Source: Marinibium conchae
GTDB taxonomy: Bacteria; Pseudomonadota; Gammaproteobacteria; Enterobacterales; Alteromonadaceae
Direction: 5' to 3'
Assembly: GCF_015595035.1 (NCBI RefSeq)
Contig: NZ_JADNRN010000004.1
Span: 1 to 64,000, forward strand
DNA: 64,000 bases
In this document: positions 9,673 to 17,406 of the stretch, piece after piece
Numbering within the stretch: the first letter of the stretch is position 1
Layout: each line of letters starts with the position of its first letter
Notes under the pieces: generated by a model
Seen by the model: the letters and a program-made list of their open reading frames with translations, nothing else
The model's database searches: none
Told to the model about the DNA's origin: nothing
Position numbers and translations under genes: made by a program

Positions 9673-9904
9673 AAATTTCGCTTTTAAAAATGATGGCGCT
9701 ATTATAGCAAGACGGGAGTAAGAGTATATCCATAGTTTCACTGGCGGGTGTTGAAAAAAGTAGAGCCTATTAGGAAATTAAAGCATTAACATACGCAAAA
9801 CAAGATTTCTTTAGTGGCCGCATAGTGTAGAATGACGGAATATGAGCAAAGCTATGATTAGCACCGTTTAAGCTCACATAAGAATAAAGGTATTACTGAA
9901 AAAA

Positions 9905-10672
9905 ATGAGATTTATAAATAAAACAGGCATAGCAGTTATCTCTGCATCACTACTTGCCCTTGGCGGATGCACTAGTAGCGAAGATGAACAGATACAAGCT
10001 GTTGCAAATTCAGGTATTCAACCTCTTTACGCTGATGCTAGAGACAGCATGAGTGTGGGTAATTTCGCACAAGCGACTCAAATACTCAGCCTTATCGACT
10101 CTAAATACCCTTTTGGCCCTCATTCTCATCAAGTGCAGCTTGACCTAATATACTCATACTACAAGGGTGGCAACCCTGACCAAGCGATTGCAACAATAGA
10201 TCGCTTCGTAAGGTTAAACCCGAATCATGCAGATGTTGACTATGCCTACTTCATGCGCGGTGTTACCAACATGGAGCTTGATAATAACCTTTTCCAATCA
10301 CTCCTTGGAGTCGATCGTGATGATCGCGACCCTTCTAAATCCAAAGAGGCCTTCGAAGACTTTCGTCGTTTAATTCAAAAGTATCCAAACAGCAAGTATG
10401 CTGCTGATGCAAGAGAACGCATGCTTCACATTAAAACTAGGTTGGCGAAATACGAAATTGCTGTTGCAAGATTCTATATGCGTCGGCAAGCCTATGTCGC
10501 AGCGGCGAACCGTGGTCGATATGTGATTGAGAATTTTCCTGATACTAGCCAAGTACAGCAGGCACTAGAAGTGATGGTTGCCAGTTATGACCAGCTTAAC
10601 TTAACAGAGTTAAAGGAAAATACAATGCGCACACTTCGACTGAACTATCCTGATAGTGAATTCATCGAATAA
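9905..10672 (+). CDS. bamD: Outer membrane assembly lipoprotein BamD
   Basis: Essential lipoprotein of the BAM complex that inserts beta-barrel proteins into the outer membrane. The signal peptide ends in lipobox L19-G20-G21-C22, so C22 would be lipidated, and S24 and S25 fit outer-membrane sorting. The remainder (255 residues in total) is five TPR-like repeats including the conserved stretch after YADARDSMSVGNF. A bidirectional terminator lies 28 bases past the stop. Placement divergent from rluD is the usual gammaproteobacterial order. Confidence 0.95.
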   Translation: MRFINKTGIAVISASLLALGGCTSSEDEQIQAVANSGIQPLYADARDSMSVGNFAQATQILSLIDSKYPFGPHSHQVQLDLIYSYYKGGNPDQAIATIDRFVRLNPNHADVDYAYFMRGVTNMELDNNLFQSLLGVDRDDRDPSKSKEAFEDFRRLIQKYPNSKYAADARERMLHIKTRLAKYEIAVARFYMRRQAYVAAANRGRYVIENFPDTSQVQQALEVMVASYDQLNLTELKENTMRTLRLNYPDSEFIE

Positions 10673-10700
10673 TCAAAATAGCACGTTAAATAACACACAT

Positions 10701-10731
10701 AAAAAAACACGTCCAAGACGTGTTTTTTTTT
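10701..10731. terminator. Bidirectional terminator between bamD and the chrR-like gene
   Basis: A-tract, stem ACGTC/GACGT extended by ACA and TGT, three-base loop CAA, then nine Ts. It has U-tracts on both strands and lies between two convergent genes, so it should serve both. Confidence 0.9.
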
Positions 10732-10749
10732 AACATTTAGAATGTTCGA

Positions 10750-11415
10750 CTATTTGAAAAACAGATGGCTAAAAGGATTGATTAACCTTGCCCAACCAGA
10801 GGTAAAATGCAATGGCTTATCAACAATACTAAAGACTAAACAACCCTCATCCGCATTTGTAGAAGGAGTGTGTTGGTTATTGCAGTCCATTATCATAAAG
10901 TCGCCGCTGTCATAATCAGCGATACCATCACTGAACTCGCCGTTAATGACCAAGGTCATTTCGCTACCACGATGGGTGTGTTCTGGTACGCTTCCACCTT
11001 TTTCCATGTAAATAAAGTTAGCGACCGTCTCACCGCCTATATCTACAGGAGCTTGCCACAACTTACCTACTAGTCGAGACCAATTACCCATTGACTTGGT
11101 GTATCGCGTTAGCGTCCTAGGTATTTCGAAAGTGCGACCATCAAGCTCGATGATTTGGCTCTTTGGAGTAAGTTGAATACCCTCCTCAGGCTCTTCTTGC
11201 ATGATGTTGTGCATCATACTACCAAAATCGACTGAATCGTCATCTTGCGACTGTGGCAACGCTATTTCCGCACTTGCGTCGGTGTATAATTCGACTTTAG
11301 CCATGCAGCGCTCGCACATATCGCAATGAGCAGATACCATCAAGGCTTCTGTTGCACCTAGCAAGCCGTCGGCAAATTGGCTTAGTTGTTCGTTAGTGGG
11401 ATGAAACTTAATCAT
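10750..11415 (-). CDS. ChrR-like zinc-binding anti-sigma factor with cupin domain
   Basis: Probably holds the neighbouring ECF sigma factor inactive and releases it on singlet oxygen or related stress, as ChrR does to RpoE in Rhodobacter sphaeroides. The N-terminal zinc anti-sigma motif is visible (H5, H30-x3-C34-x2-C37). The C-terminal cupin carries H146, H148, E152 and H182, matching the ligand set of the ChrR cupin. Its ATG lies inside the end of the sigma gene (8-base overlap ATGATTAA), a sign of coupled translation and 1:1 supply. The protein has 221 residues; ChrR has about 213. Confidence 0.85.
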   Translation of the reverse strand: MIKFHPTNEQLSQFADGLLGATEALMVSAHCDMCERCMAKVELYTDASAEIALPQSQDDDSVDFGSMMHNIMQEEPEEGIQLTPKSQIIELDGRTFEIPRTLTRYTKSMGNWSRLVGKLWQAPVDIGGETVANFIYMEKGGSVPEHTHRGSEMTLVINGEFSDGIADYDSGDFMIMDCNNQHTPSTNADEGCLVFSIVDKPLHFTSGWARLINPFSHLFFK

Positions 11416-12022
11416 GTGTTGCCAACATATCCTTCAAGCGTTGCAATGCAAGGCGCGTTCTTGATTTTACAGTGCCAAGTGGAATGCACAATTCGTCAGC
11501 AACTTCTTGTTGTGACTTGCCGTCGATATAAATCGCTTCTATCACTGCTTTTTGCTTTAGAGGCAATTCATTAAACAACTCACCAACTTGCTCAAGCGTA
11601 ATTTTTTCTTCTAAAGATGTTTCTTTAGGGTCGGCGGTTTGCTCGCACAAAATGGGCCACAGATCATCTGAGCAGACATCTTCTTTACGGTTTTGTAGTT
11701 TGCGCAACATGTCGAAACGAATGTTTCGAGCAATAGTAAATATCCACGTTGAAGGCGAACCCTTCTCTGAATTAAATAGATGGGCTTTTTGCCAAACATT
11801 TGACATGGTGTCTTGAACCAGTTCCATGGCAATCGCTTCGTTACCCATTTGCTTCAGCGCATACGAGCGAAGTCGTGGTGCAAAATAACCGAATATTTTC
11901 GCAAACGAAGCTTTGCATCTTGTTTTCGCAACAGAATCCAAATACGCTGACATTTCGGCTGCGCAATCTTTCGGCTTTCTGACGTCTGGCTTGTTATTTT
12001 CCAATGGAATTCCAATGAGCAT
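11408..12022 (-). CDS. ECF sigma factor of the RpoE/ChrR (ECF11) type
   Basis: Group IV sigma factor (204 residues) with region 2 (about 35-100, including MELVQDTMSNVWQKA and the -10 binding stretch STWIFTIARN) and region 4 (about 145-195, with helix-turn-helix SQQEVADELCIPLGTVKSR). It overlaps its ChrR-like anti-sigma gene. A TGATCT/CGTATA promoter candidate upstream suggests that it drives its own transcription. It is distinct from the housekeeping envelope-stress RpoE at 48641-49219. The assignment to ECF11 rests on the ChrR partner and the promoter type, not on a tree. Confidence 0.88.
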   Translation of the reverse strand: MLIGIPLENNKPDVRKPKDCAAEMSAYLDSVAKTRCKASFAKIFGYFAPRLRSYALKQMGNEAIAMELVQDTMSNVWQKAHLFNSEKGSPSTWIFTIARNIRFDMLRKLQNRKEDVCSDDLWPILCEQTADPKETSLEEKITLEQVGELFNELPLKQKAVIEAIYIDGKSQQEVADELCIPLGTVKSRTRLALQRLKDMLATHD

Positions 12023-12053
12023 TCGATTTAATCCTGTCGTTTAATTACTGTAG

Positions 12054-12080
12054 TATACGTTTGCAGATTAAGAAAGATCA
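12054..12080 (-). promoter_or_regulatory. Candidate ECF11-type promoter of the sigma/anti-sigma operon
   Basis: On the minus strand TGATCT (12075-12080), 15 bases, then CGTATA (12054-12059). It resembles the TGATCC and CGTA/TAAGA elements known for RpoE/ChrR-class sigma factors. It starts 31 bases before the sigma gene ATG and is matched in type by candidates at 12770-12796 and 12828-12857. Confidence 0.55.
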
Positions 12081-12162
12081 CAACGACTAAAGAATTCGAT
12101 ATGAAATGAATATTCACCAAAAGTGTCGTTGGCTATTAGAAAGTATATCGCTTTAGTCAACA

Positions 12163-12729
12163 CTATTCGATAAGTTGCGCAAGATAATCCACAATTTTTT
12201 TGCAGTCTTTTTGCGCTAGAAAATGTTGTTTTTGTTCTGCATCCACCGGCAACAGCTCTAACCAGCGGTTTATAACCCACAATGGGTCGTCTAATTTTAC
12301 TTGGTCATACAAAGAACTTACTTCCGCATAGGTATCAAAAATTTCACCCAATCTTTCGTTCATTGGACTAAGCTCTTGAATATCAAAGTTGCATTGCCAC
12401 ACATTAGTAGGTTCGCAGTCTGCGACTCTCAGATCATCTGCTTCGGTCTGAATATTTGAGATGTTGACGCAATACTGGCCTTCGACTGTAATACCGAGTA
12501 GACCATCCTCAAGAACGTCAAAATCAATCACTTTACAATATGTGCCCGTTGGAAAAATATGAGTGTTTTTGGTCTTGTCGCCTTTAGCATTTAGCATACA
12601 AATAACAAAGCCAGCATCGCTTTCGCAAGCTTCTTTCACCATGCGAACATATCGTGGCTCAAATATTCGCAAGGCCATTCGACCTTCCGGAAGAATGTGC
12701 GATGACAAAGGGAATAGTGAAACTTTCAT
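12163..12729 (-). CDS. LON-substrate-binding-domain protein (peptidase S16 N-terminal type)
   Basis: Small protein (188 residues) made of the LON N-terminal beta domain without any ATPase or protease domain. The family hallmark is seen: FPLSSHILPEGRMALRIFEPRY near the N-terminus. Function is not established; such stand-alone LON proteins are frequent members of ChrR-sigma loci. I prefer the ATG at 12729, because the domain begins immediately there and a promoter candidate covers the start of the longer form. ATG codons at 12768 and 12807 are in frame. It sits head-to-head with the lipid-modification operon and follows the same strand as the sigma gene, 140 bases ahead of it. Confidence 0.75.
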   Translation of the reverse strand: MKVSLFPLSSHILPEGRMALRIFEPRYVRMVKEACESDAGFVICMLNAKGDKTKNTHIFPTGTYCKVIDFDVLEDGLLGITVEGQYCVNISNIQTEADDLRVADCEPTNVWQCNFDIQELSPMNERLGEIFDTYAEVSSLYDQVKLDDPLWVINRWLELLPVDAEQKQHFLAQKDCKKIVDYLAQLIE

Positions 12730-12769
12730 ATCTTTACTTTCAACTCTTAAATTATCAACTACACTCATA

Positions 12770-12796
12770 ATTACGAGTCGTTTATGAAATAGATCG
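12770..12796 (-). promoter_or_regulatory. Weak ECF11-like promoter candidate of the LON-domain gene
   Basis: On the minus strand CGATCT (12791-12796), 15 bases, then CGTAAT (12770-12775). The spacing equals that of the sigma gene candidate, but the first base departs from TGATC. It fits only if translation starts at 12729. Confidence 0.35.
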
Positions 12797-12827
12797 AAAT
12801 GCCACAAATTAAAAAAAATTAATAACG

Positions 12828-12857
12828 TGATCGTTACGCCACATCGATTGGTAAAAG
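12828..12857 (+). promoter_or_regulatory. Candidate ECF11-type promoter of the five-gene operon
   Basis: TGATCG (12828-12833), 18 bases, then TAAAAG (12852-12857), close to the TGATCC-N18-TAAGA form reported for RpoE of Rhodobacter sphaeroides. It ends 27 bases before the ATG of the first operon gene. Confidence 0.55.
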
Positions 12858-12884
12858 GCTTACATCTATTAATTTTGAGTGATT

Positions 12885-13310
12885 ATGCAAGCAATTAAAA
12901 AATTTGAACGTTTTTATACCGACCTTGCTTCCATGCAACTCGACGCGTTACCTGACTTGTACAGCAAAGAGGTGGTATTCATTGATCCGATTGCAGAGCA
13001 TCGCGGCATCGAGGCATTGGTCAATTATTTTAGTCGCCTTTTAGAAAACGCAAAGTATTGCACCTTCTCAATACAGTCTATCAAGCAAGCCGGTGACAAA
13101 AACCACGTAGTGACTTGGCAAATGCGTTTTAGCTCATCAAAAATGAATAAAGGCAAGCCTATCGAGGTTGACGGCATCACTCTGCTCGAAATAGAAGACA
13201 ACAAAGTGACATATCACCGAGACTATTACGACCTCGGCCAGATGATTTATGACAATGTTCCTCTTTTAGGGTGGGTCACAAGAAGAATTAAAAAGAGTAT
13301 GAGTAAATGA
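12885..13310 (+). CDS. SnoaL/NTF2-like family protein
   Basis: Protein of 141 residues with the cone-shaped NTF2/SnoaL fold: an early helix with FERFYTDLASMQLDALPDLY, the typical VVFIDPIAEHRG turn, and a C-terminal sheet. Members bind or isomerise small hydrophobic substrates; the real substrate is unknown. It is the first gene of an operon likely controlled by the neighbouring ECF sigma factor and overlaps the next gene by four bases (ATGA). I use the ATG at 12885; an in-frame GTG two codons earlier is possible. Confidence 0.75.
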   Translation: MQAIKKFERFYTDLASMQLDALPDLYSKEVVFIDPIAEHRGIEALVNYFSRLLENAKYCTFSIQSIKQAGDKNHVVTWQMRFSSSKMNKGKPIEVDGITLLEIEDNKVTYHRDYYDLGQMIYDNVPLLGWVTRRIKKSMSK

Positions 13311-14041
13311 CCACGATTTTAATAACGGGTGCAACTTCTGGTATCGGTGAAGCGCTTGCAAAGCTAGCTGCCAAGGCAGGACACCAAGTAATTGCTTGTG
13401 GAAGAAATGAAGAAAAACTTGCCGAATTAGCAAGCATCGACGGTATTGAGACATGCCGTTTTGATGTCACAAATACTGAGGAAATCGAACAAGCCCTAAA
13501 GGACCTTGATTGTGACATTGCGGTATTAAATGCGGGTACCTGTGAATATGTCGACGTCAACAACATAGAAACTGAGATGTTCAAGCGCGTCTTTGATGCC
13601 AATGTATTCGGTGTCGTTAATGTTGTTTCAGCGTTGCTTCCAAAAATGAAAGGTGGTGGCAAAATAGTATTTGTTGATAGCTTAGCAAGACTCTTACCTT
13701 TCCCACGCAGTCAAGCCTACGGGGCCAGCAAAGCCGCCTTAAATTACATTGCAAAGAGTTTCGAAGTGGACCTTGCTCATAAAGGTATCGACGTACAAAC
13801 TTTGTCACCAGGTTTCGTGAAAACGCCACTCACTGACAAAAACGATTTCCCAATGCCTATGGTCATAACTGCTGAAGCGGCTGCCGAATATATGTTAGAA
13901 GGCATTTTCAAATCACGTTCGAGTGTGTATTTTCCGCGCCGTTTTAGCTTTTTAGTTCGTATGTTAAATATGCTTCCAGAAGTAATTCAAAAGAAAATTT
14001 GCATTGGAATGCGTCAAAAACCAAGAAACAGCAGGAATTAA
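13307..14041 (+). CDS. Short-chain dehydrogenase/reductase (SDR)
   Basis: NAD(P)-dependent oxidoreductase of 244 residues. The classical SDR marks are present: nucleotide-binding TGATSGIGEA at residues 6-15, an LNAGT motif near 79, the catalytic Ser near 124 and the YGASK pair (Tyr near 137, Lys near 141). Close gene neighbours (a lipid methyltransferase and an FAD enzyme) suggest a lipid or fatty-acyl substrate, which is inference. It is coupled to the preceding gene through an ATGA overlap and lies five bases before the FAD gene. Confidence 0.85.
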   Translation: MTTILITGATSGIGEALAKLAAKAGHQVIACGRNEEKLAELASIDGIETCRFDVTNTEEIEQALKDLDCDIAVLNAGTCEYVDVNNIETEMFKRVFDANVFGVVNVVSALLPKMKGGGKIVFVDSLARLLPFPRSQAYGASKAALNYIAKSFEVDLAHKGIDVQTLSPGFVKTPLTDKNDFPMPMVITAEAAAEYMLEGIFKSRSSVYFPRRFSFLVRMLNMLPEVIQKKICIGMRQKPRNSRN

Positions 14042-14046
14042 TAAGA

Positions 14047-15327
14047 ATGACAAAAAGGGTCGCCATTATCGGCACAGGGATTTCAGGTCTAACAACGGCT
14101 TATCTTCTAAACAGAAAGCATGATGTTTGTGTTTATGAAGCAAACGATTACATCGGCGGGCATACTGCAACAAAAAAGATTCACTTAAACGGTCGTGACT
14201 ATGCTATTGATACGGGCTTTATTGTTTACAACGACTGGACCTATCCCAACTTTATTAAACTAATGACAGCTCTGGGCGTAGCGAGCCAGCCAACTGAAAT
14301 GAGTTTCAGCGTCAAAAATCTCAGTAGTAAAATGGAGTATAACGGTAATACTCTTAATAGTTTGTTCGCGCAGCGGCGCAACATAATTAAGCCCAAGTTT
14401 TGGCGTTTAGTGCTTGATATCTTGAAATTTAATAAACTATGCAAGCAACATATTGCCGATAAAAAAGACAGTGACAACATGACCCTTGCTGATTTCATCG
14501 CTCAACACAAATTGAGTGATGTTTTCACTCAAAACTACATCTTGCCGATGTGCGCAGCAATCTGGTCTACCAGTCTTGAAGCTTCAGCTAACTTTCCTTT
14601 ATCTTTCTTTTTGAAGTTCTTTAACAATCACGGTCTGTTAAATGTGACTAATAGGCCTCAATGGCACACTATTATCGGCGGCTCGAATCAATACATTGCG
14701 CCACTGACTGAGTCTTTCAAAGACCGAATTAAACTCAACGCGGCAGTTTCTCGCGTGGTGAAATCAGGCGAAGGTTTTATTGTGCATAGCGCGAAGGGTT
14801 CACAAAACTATGACGAAGTGGTATTCGCTTGCCACAGCGACCAAGCGCTTGAAATGCTCAGTAATGAGCAATCACCTGACTTTGACCTGAGTGAGTACCG
14901 CTCTGTGCTCGGCGCTATCCCGTATGCTATGAATGAAGTTGTTCTGCACACCGATACCAGTGTGCTTCCAAAGCGGAAGTTGGCATGGGCAAGCTGGAAC
15001 TATGAAATTGAAGGGGCGCAACGAGAAGCGACTAAACCTGCCGCCGTTACTTATAATATGAATATTTTACAGTGTATTGAAAGTGATACTACTTTTTGCG
15101 TCACACTTAATAACACCGCTGCTATTGCCAAAGATAAAGTGCTTGGTACCTATTATTATGCCCACCCTCAATTTAGCCCAGAAATGGTTAAAGCTCAGGA
15201 GCAACGAGATAAAATTTGTGGAAAAGAGGGGTTACATTTTTGCGGCGCGTATTGGTACAACGGTTTTCACGAAGACGGTGTTCGCAGCGCATTGGATGTT
15301 GCCAAACGGTTCGGAGAAAGTTTGTAA
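14047..15327 (+). CDS. NAD(P)/FAD-dependent amine-oxidase-like oxidoreductase
   Basis: Flavoprotein of about 427 residues. The dinucleotide-binding motif GTGISGLTTAYLL is at the N-terminus, followed by the EANDYIGGHT stretch typical of phytoene-desaturase and amine-oxidase relatives. The C-terminal FAD motif (LHFCGAYWYNGFHEDGVRSA) is intact. Relatives sit next to DUF1365 and cyclopropane-synthase genes in many bacteria, often in ChrR-sigma regulons, where one has been tied to furan fatty acid formation. The start is set at 14047, where the chain begins MTKRVAIIG; a frame opening 48 bases earlier overlaps the SDR gene. The stop overlaps the next start (TAATG). Confidence 0.85.
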   Translation: MTKRVAIIGTGISGLTTAYLLNRKHDVCVYEANDYIGGHTATKKIHLNGRDYAIDTGFIVYNDWTYPNFIKLMTALGVASQPTEMSFSVKNLSSKMEYNGNTLNSLFAQRRNIIKPKFWRLVLDILKFNKLCKQHIADKKDSDNMTLADFIAQHKLSDVFTQNYILPMCAAIWSTSLEASANFPLSFFLKFFNNHGLLNVTNRPQWHTIIGGSNQYIAPLTESFKDRIKLNAAVSRVVKSGEGFIVHSAKGSQNYDEVVFACHSDQALEMLSNEQSPDFDLSEYRSVLGAIPYAMNEVVLHTDTSVLPKRKLAWASWNYEIEGAQREATKPAAVTYNMNILQCIESDTTFCVTLNNTAAIAKDKVLGTYYYAHPQFSPEMVKAQEQRDKICGKEGLHFCGAYWYNGFHEDGVRSALDVAKRFGESL

Positions 15328-16091
15328 TGCAGCAAAGAGAGCAAACTCAACTAGAGTCCAGTTTGTATAAGGGCATAGTGCATCATCAGCGCTTTGTACC
15401 CAAAGTACATCGCTTCTCTTACTCTATTTATTTGTATTGGCTAAAACTAAGCGAGCTTCCTATCCTTCATGAAGAAGTAAAGGGTTTTTCTACTGAGAAA
15501 AAAGGCTTCAATTTTGTGAAATTTATTCAAGACGATTACTTAGCTATCGACGACTCGTCAAAACCAAACGACACCGTTGACTTCGAGCAACAGGTTATTA
15601 ATAGAATGAGCGAGCTTAATGGCAGCGCTCTACATGGCGAGGTATTTTTTTTTGGTCAAGTAAGAACATTCGGCTGGTACTTTAGCCCTGTTAATTTCTA
15701 TTACCTTCGAAACGATCAAGGCCTTTACACACATATGCTCGCTGAGGTCAGCAATACACCTTGGAATAAACGGCATCATTATCTGGTTGATCTGTCAAAG
15801 CAAGAGAATAGCGATAAGATGTTTCACGTATCGCCATTTAACCCGATGGATATGAGCTACCAATGGCGAATACAACAGCCTGATGAGAATCTGAAGCTCT
15901 ATCTAGCTTGCATCAAAGATACTAAGCACTTTGAAGCCGCCATAGACATGCACCGAGAACCTTTGAATACAAAGACACTCCGGCGGGCATTGTTGTCTAT
16001 TCCAAGCATGACTTTAAAAACAGTTGCTGGGATATATTGGCAGGCTACTAAGTTGTTTTTCAAGCGCGTACCCATTTATATGCATCCATGA
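15327..16091 (+). CDS. DUF1365 family protein
   Basis: Protein of 254 residues in the DUF1365 family. It shows the family's opening (SSLYKGIVHHQRFVPKVHRF) and the central motif GWYFSPVNFYY, followed by LAEVSNTPWNKRHHYL. No biochemical activity is firmly known; the family nearly always accompanies an FAD oxidoreductase and a cyclopropane-synthase-like methyltransferase, so a role in phospholipid acyl-chain modification is likely. The ATG shares a base with the FAD gene's TAA. A longer frame starting at 15216 lies inside the FAD gene and is rejected. Confidence 0.82.
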   Translation: MQQREQTQLESSLYKGIVHHQRFVPKVHRFSYSIYLYWLKLSELPILHEEVKGFSTEKKGFNFVKFIQDDYLAIDDSSKPNDTVDFEQQVINRMSELNGSALHGEVFFFGQVRTFGWYFSPVNFYYLRNDQGLYTHMLAEVSNTPWNKRHHYLVDLSKQENSDKMFHVSPFNPMDMSYQWRIQQPDENLKLYLACIKDTKHFEAAIDMHREPLNTKTLRRALLSIPSMTLKTVAGIYWQATKLFFKRVPIYMHP

Positions 16092-16106
16092 GAAAAGGAA
16101 ATAATT

Positions 16107-17363
16107 ATGTCACATGGTGAACAAACCCTACCCAATTCCGACGCTATGTCATTTATGGATAGAACTTACCGAAGCCTTTTTGTAAAAGCGCTTCAAAATA
16201 TGCCTGAAGGTCATTTGACACTGACTGAAAATGGTCATTTGGTTGCCCAATGTGGCGATCCAGAGCAAGACCTTCATGCCGAAGTTAATATTGTTGATAC
16301 AAAGGCATACAAAAAATTGCTACTTGGTGGGAGTGTTGCATCTGGCGAAACGTTTACGGACGGATTGTGGACAACGCCTAATTTAACAAATGTAATACGA
16401 ATTTTCGCGCGTAACTTAAGCACCCTCGACGAATGGGAAAACAAGTTCAAATGGGTAACGATGCCCGTGATGAAAATACAGCATTTGCTTCGCCGTAACT
16501 CCAGAGAGCAAGCGAAGAAGAATATTTCAGCGCATTACGACCTGGGTAACAAGCTTTACACTAAATTCCTTGATAACTCGATGATGTATTCTGCCGCTAT
16601 TTACCCTGATGCAAATGCATCGTTGGCGCAAGCGCAGCAAAACAAGTTACGTTCAATTTGTGATAAATTACAGTTAGCACCAAGTGATCACTTGATAGAA
16701 ATAGGAACTGGCTGGGGCGGTTTAGCAATTTATGCTGCCAAACACTATGGCTGTAGAGTTACGACGACGACTATTTCAGATGAACAATATGCTTATGCTC
16801 AAGAATGGGTAAGCAATGAGGGTTTGGAAGATAAAATCACACTTTTAAAGAAGGATTATCGTTTACTCGAAGGAAAATTCGATAAACTAGTGTCAATTGA
16901 AATGATCGAAGCAGTAGGCAAATCATACTTACCGAACTTCTTCCAAAAATGCTCCTCGCTGTTAAAACCAAATGGTTTGATGGTACTTCAAGCTATCACA
17001 ATTGATGATCGTCGTTATGACAGTTATTCGAATAGCGTCGACTTCATCCAAAAGCACATATTTCCAGGTGGCTTTTTGCCATCACAGCTTGCAATCAACC
17101 TCAACCTCAAGAAACACACGGATATGAACATTCGTGACCTTCATGATATTGGGCTCGATTATGCAAAAACCTTACATGATTGGCACCTAGCATTTAATAA
17201 AGCAAAAGAGGAATTGGAAGCCGACGGTTACGACGAACGTTTTGGCCGTATGTGGCAATACTATTTAAACTACTGTGAAGGTGGCTTTTTAGAAAGAGCC
17301 ATAAGCACTGTCCAGCTTGTTTTAAGCAAACCGCATTTCAGAGACGAAGTCGAAAGAGCTTAG
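16107..17363 (+). CDS. Cyclopropane-fatty-acyl-phospholipid synthase family methyltransferase
   Basis: SAM-dependent enzyme that adds a methylene or methyl group to double bonds of phospholipid acyl chains in the membrane. Of its 418 residues, the first 140 or so are the lipid-binding N-terminal part, followed by HYDLGNKLY, the SAM-binding motif IGTGWGGLAIYAA near residue 200, and the SIEMIEAVG motif near 268, where Glu is part of the bicarbonate site region of Cfa. The ATG has AGGA upstream and lies 15 bases past the DUF1365 gene. It is the last gene of the operon, with a hairpin just after it. In Rhodobacter a related enzyme (UfaM) methylates cis-vaccenoyl chains, so the product need not be a cyclopropane. 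Confidence 0.85.
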   Translation: MSHGEQTLPNSDAMSFMDRTYRSLFVKALQNMPEGHLTLTENGHLVAQCGDPEQDLHAEVNIVDTKAYKKLLLGGSVASGETFTDGLWTTPNLTNVIRIFARNLSTLDEWENKFKWVTMPVMKIQHLLRRNSREQAKKNISAHYDLGNKLYTKFLDNSMMYSAAIYPDANASLAQAQQNKLRSICDKLQLAPSDHLIEIGTGWGGLAIYAAKHYGCRVTTTTISDEQYAYAQEWVSNEGLEDKITLLKKDYRLLEGKFDKLVSIEMIEAVGKSYLPNFFQKCSSLLKPNGLMVLQAITIDDRRYDSYSNSVDFIQKHIFPGGFLPSQLAINLNLKKHTDMNIRDLHDIGLDYAKTLHDWHLAFNKAKEELEADGYDERFGRMWQYYLNYCEGGFLERAISTVQLVLSKPHFRDEVERA

Positions 17364-17379
17364 TAATCTGAAAATAAAC

Positions 17380-17406
17380 AGCCCGCTACTTACTATTTAG
17401 CGGGCT
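17380..17406. terminator. Hairpin between the convergent cfa-like and pomB genes
   Basis: A perfect 9-base stem (AGCCCGCTA and TAGCGGGCT) with a 9-base loop that contains the pomB stop codon. The minus-strand side is followed by TGTTTATTTTC, so it suits pomB better than the plus-strand operon, where no T run follows. Confidence 0.7.

Noticed and set aside
12068-12280. Minus-strand frame of 70 codons between the sigma gene and the LON gene
   Set aside because: Overlaps the end of the LON gene in another frame and has no known features; the sigma promoter candidate lies within it.
15077-15370. Plus-strand frame of 97 codons
   Set aside because: Out-of-frame shadow across the FAD gene end and DUF1365 start.
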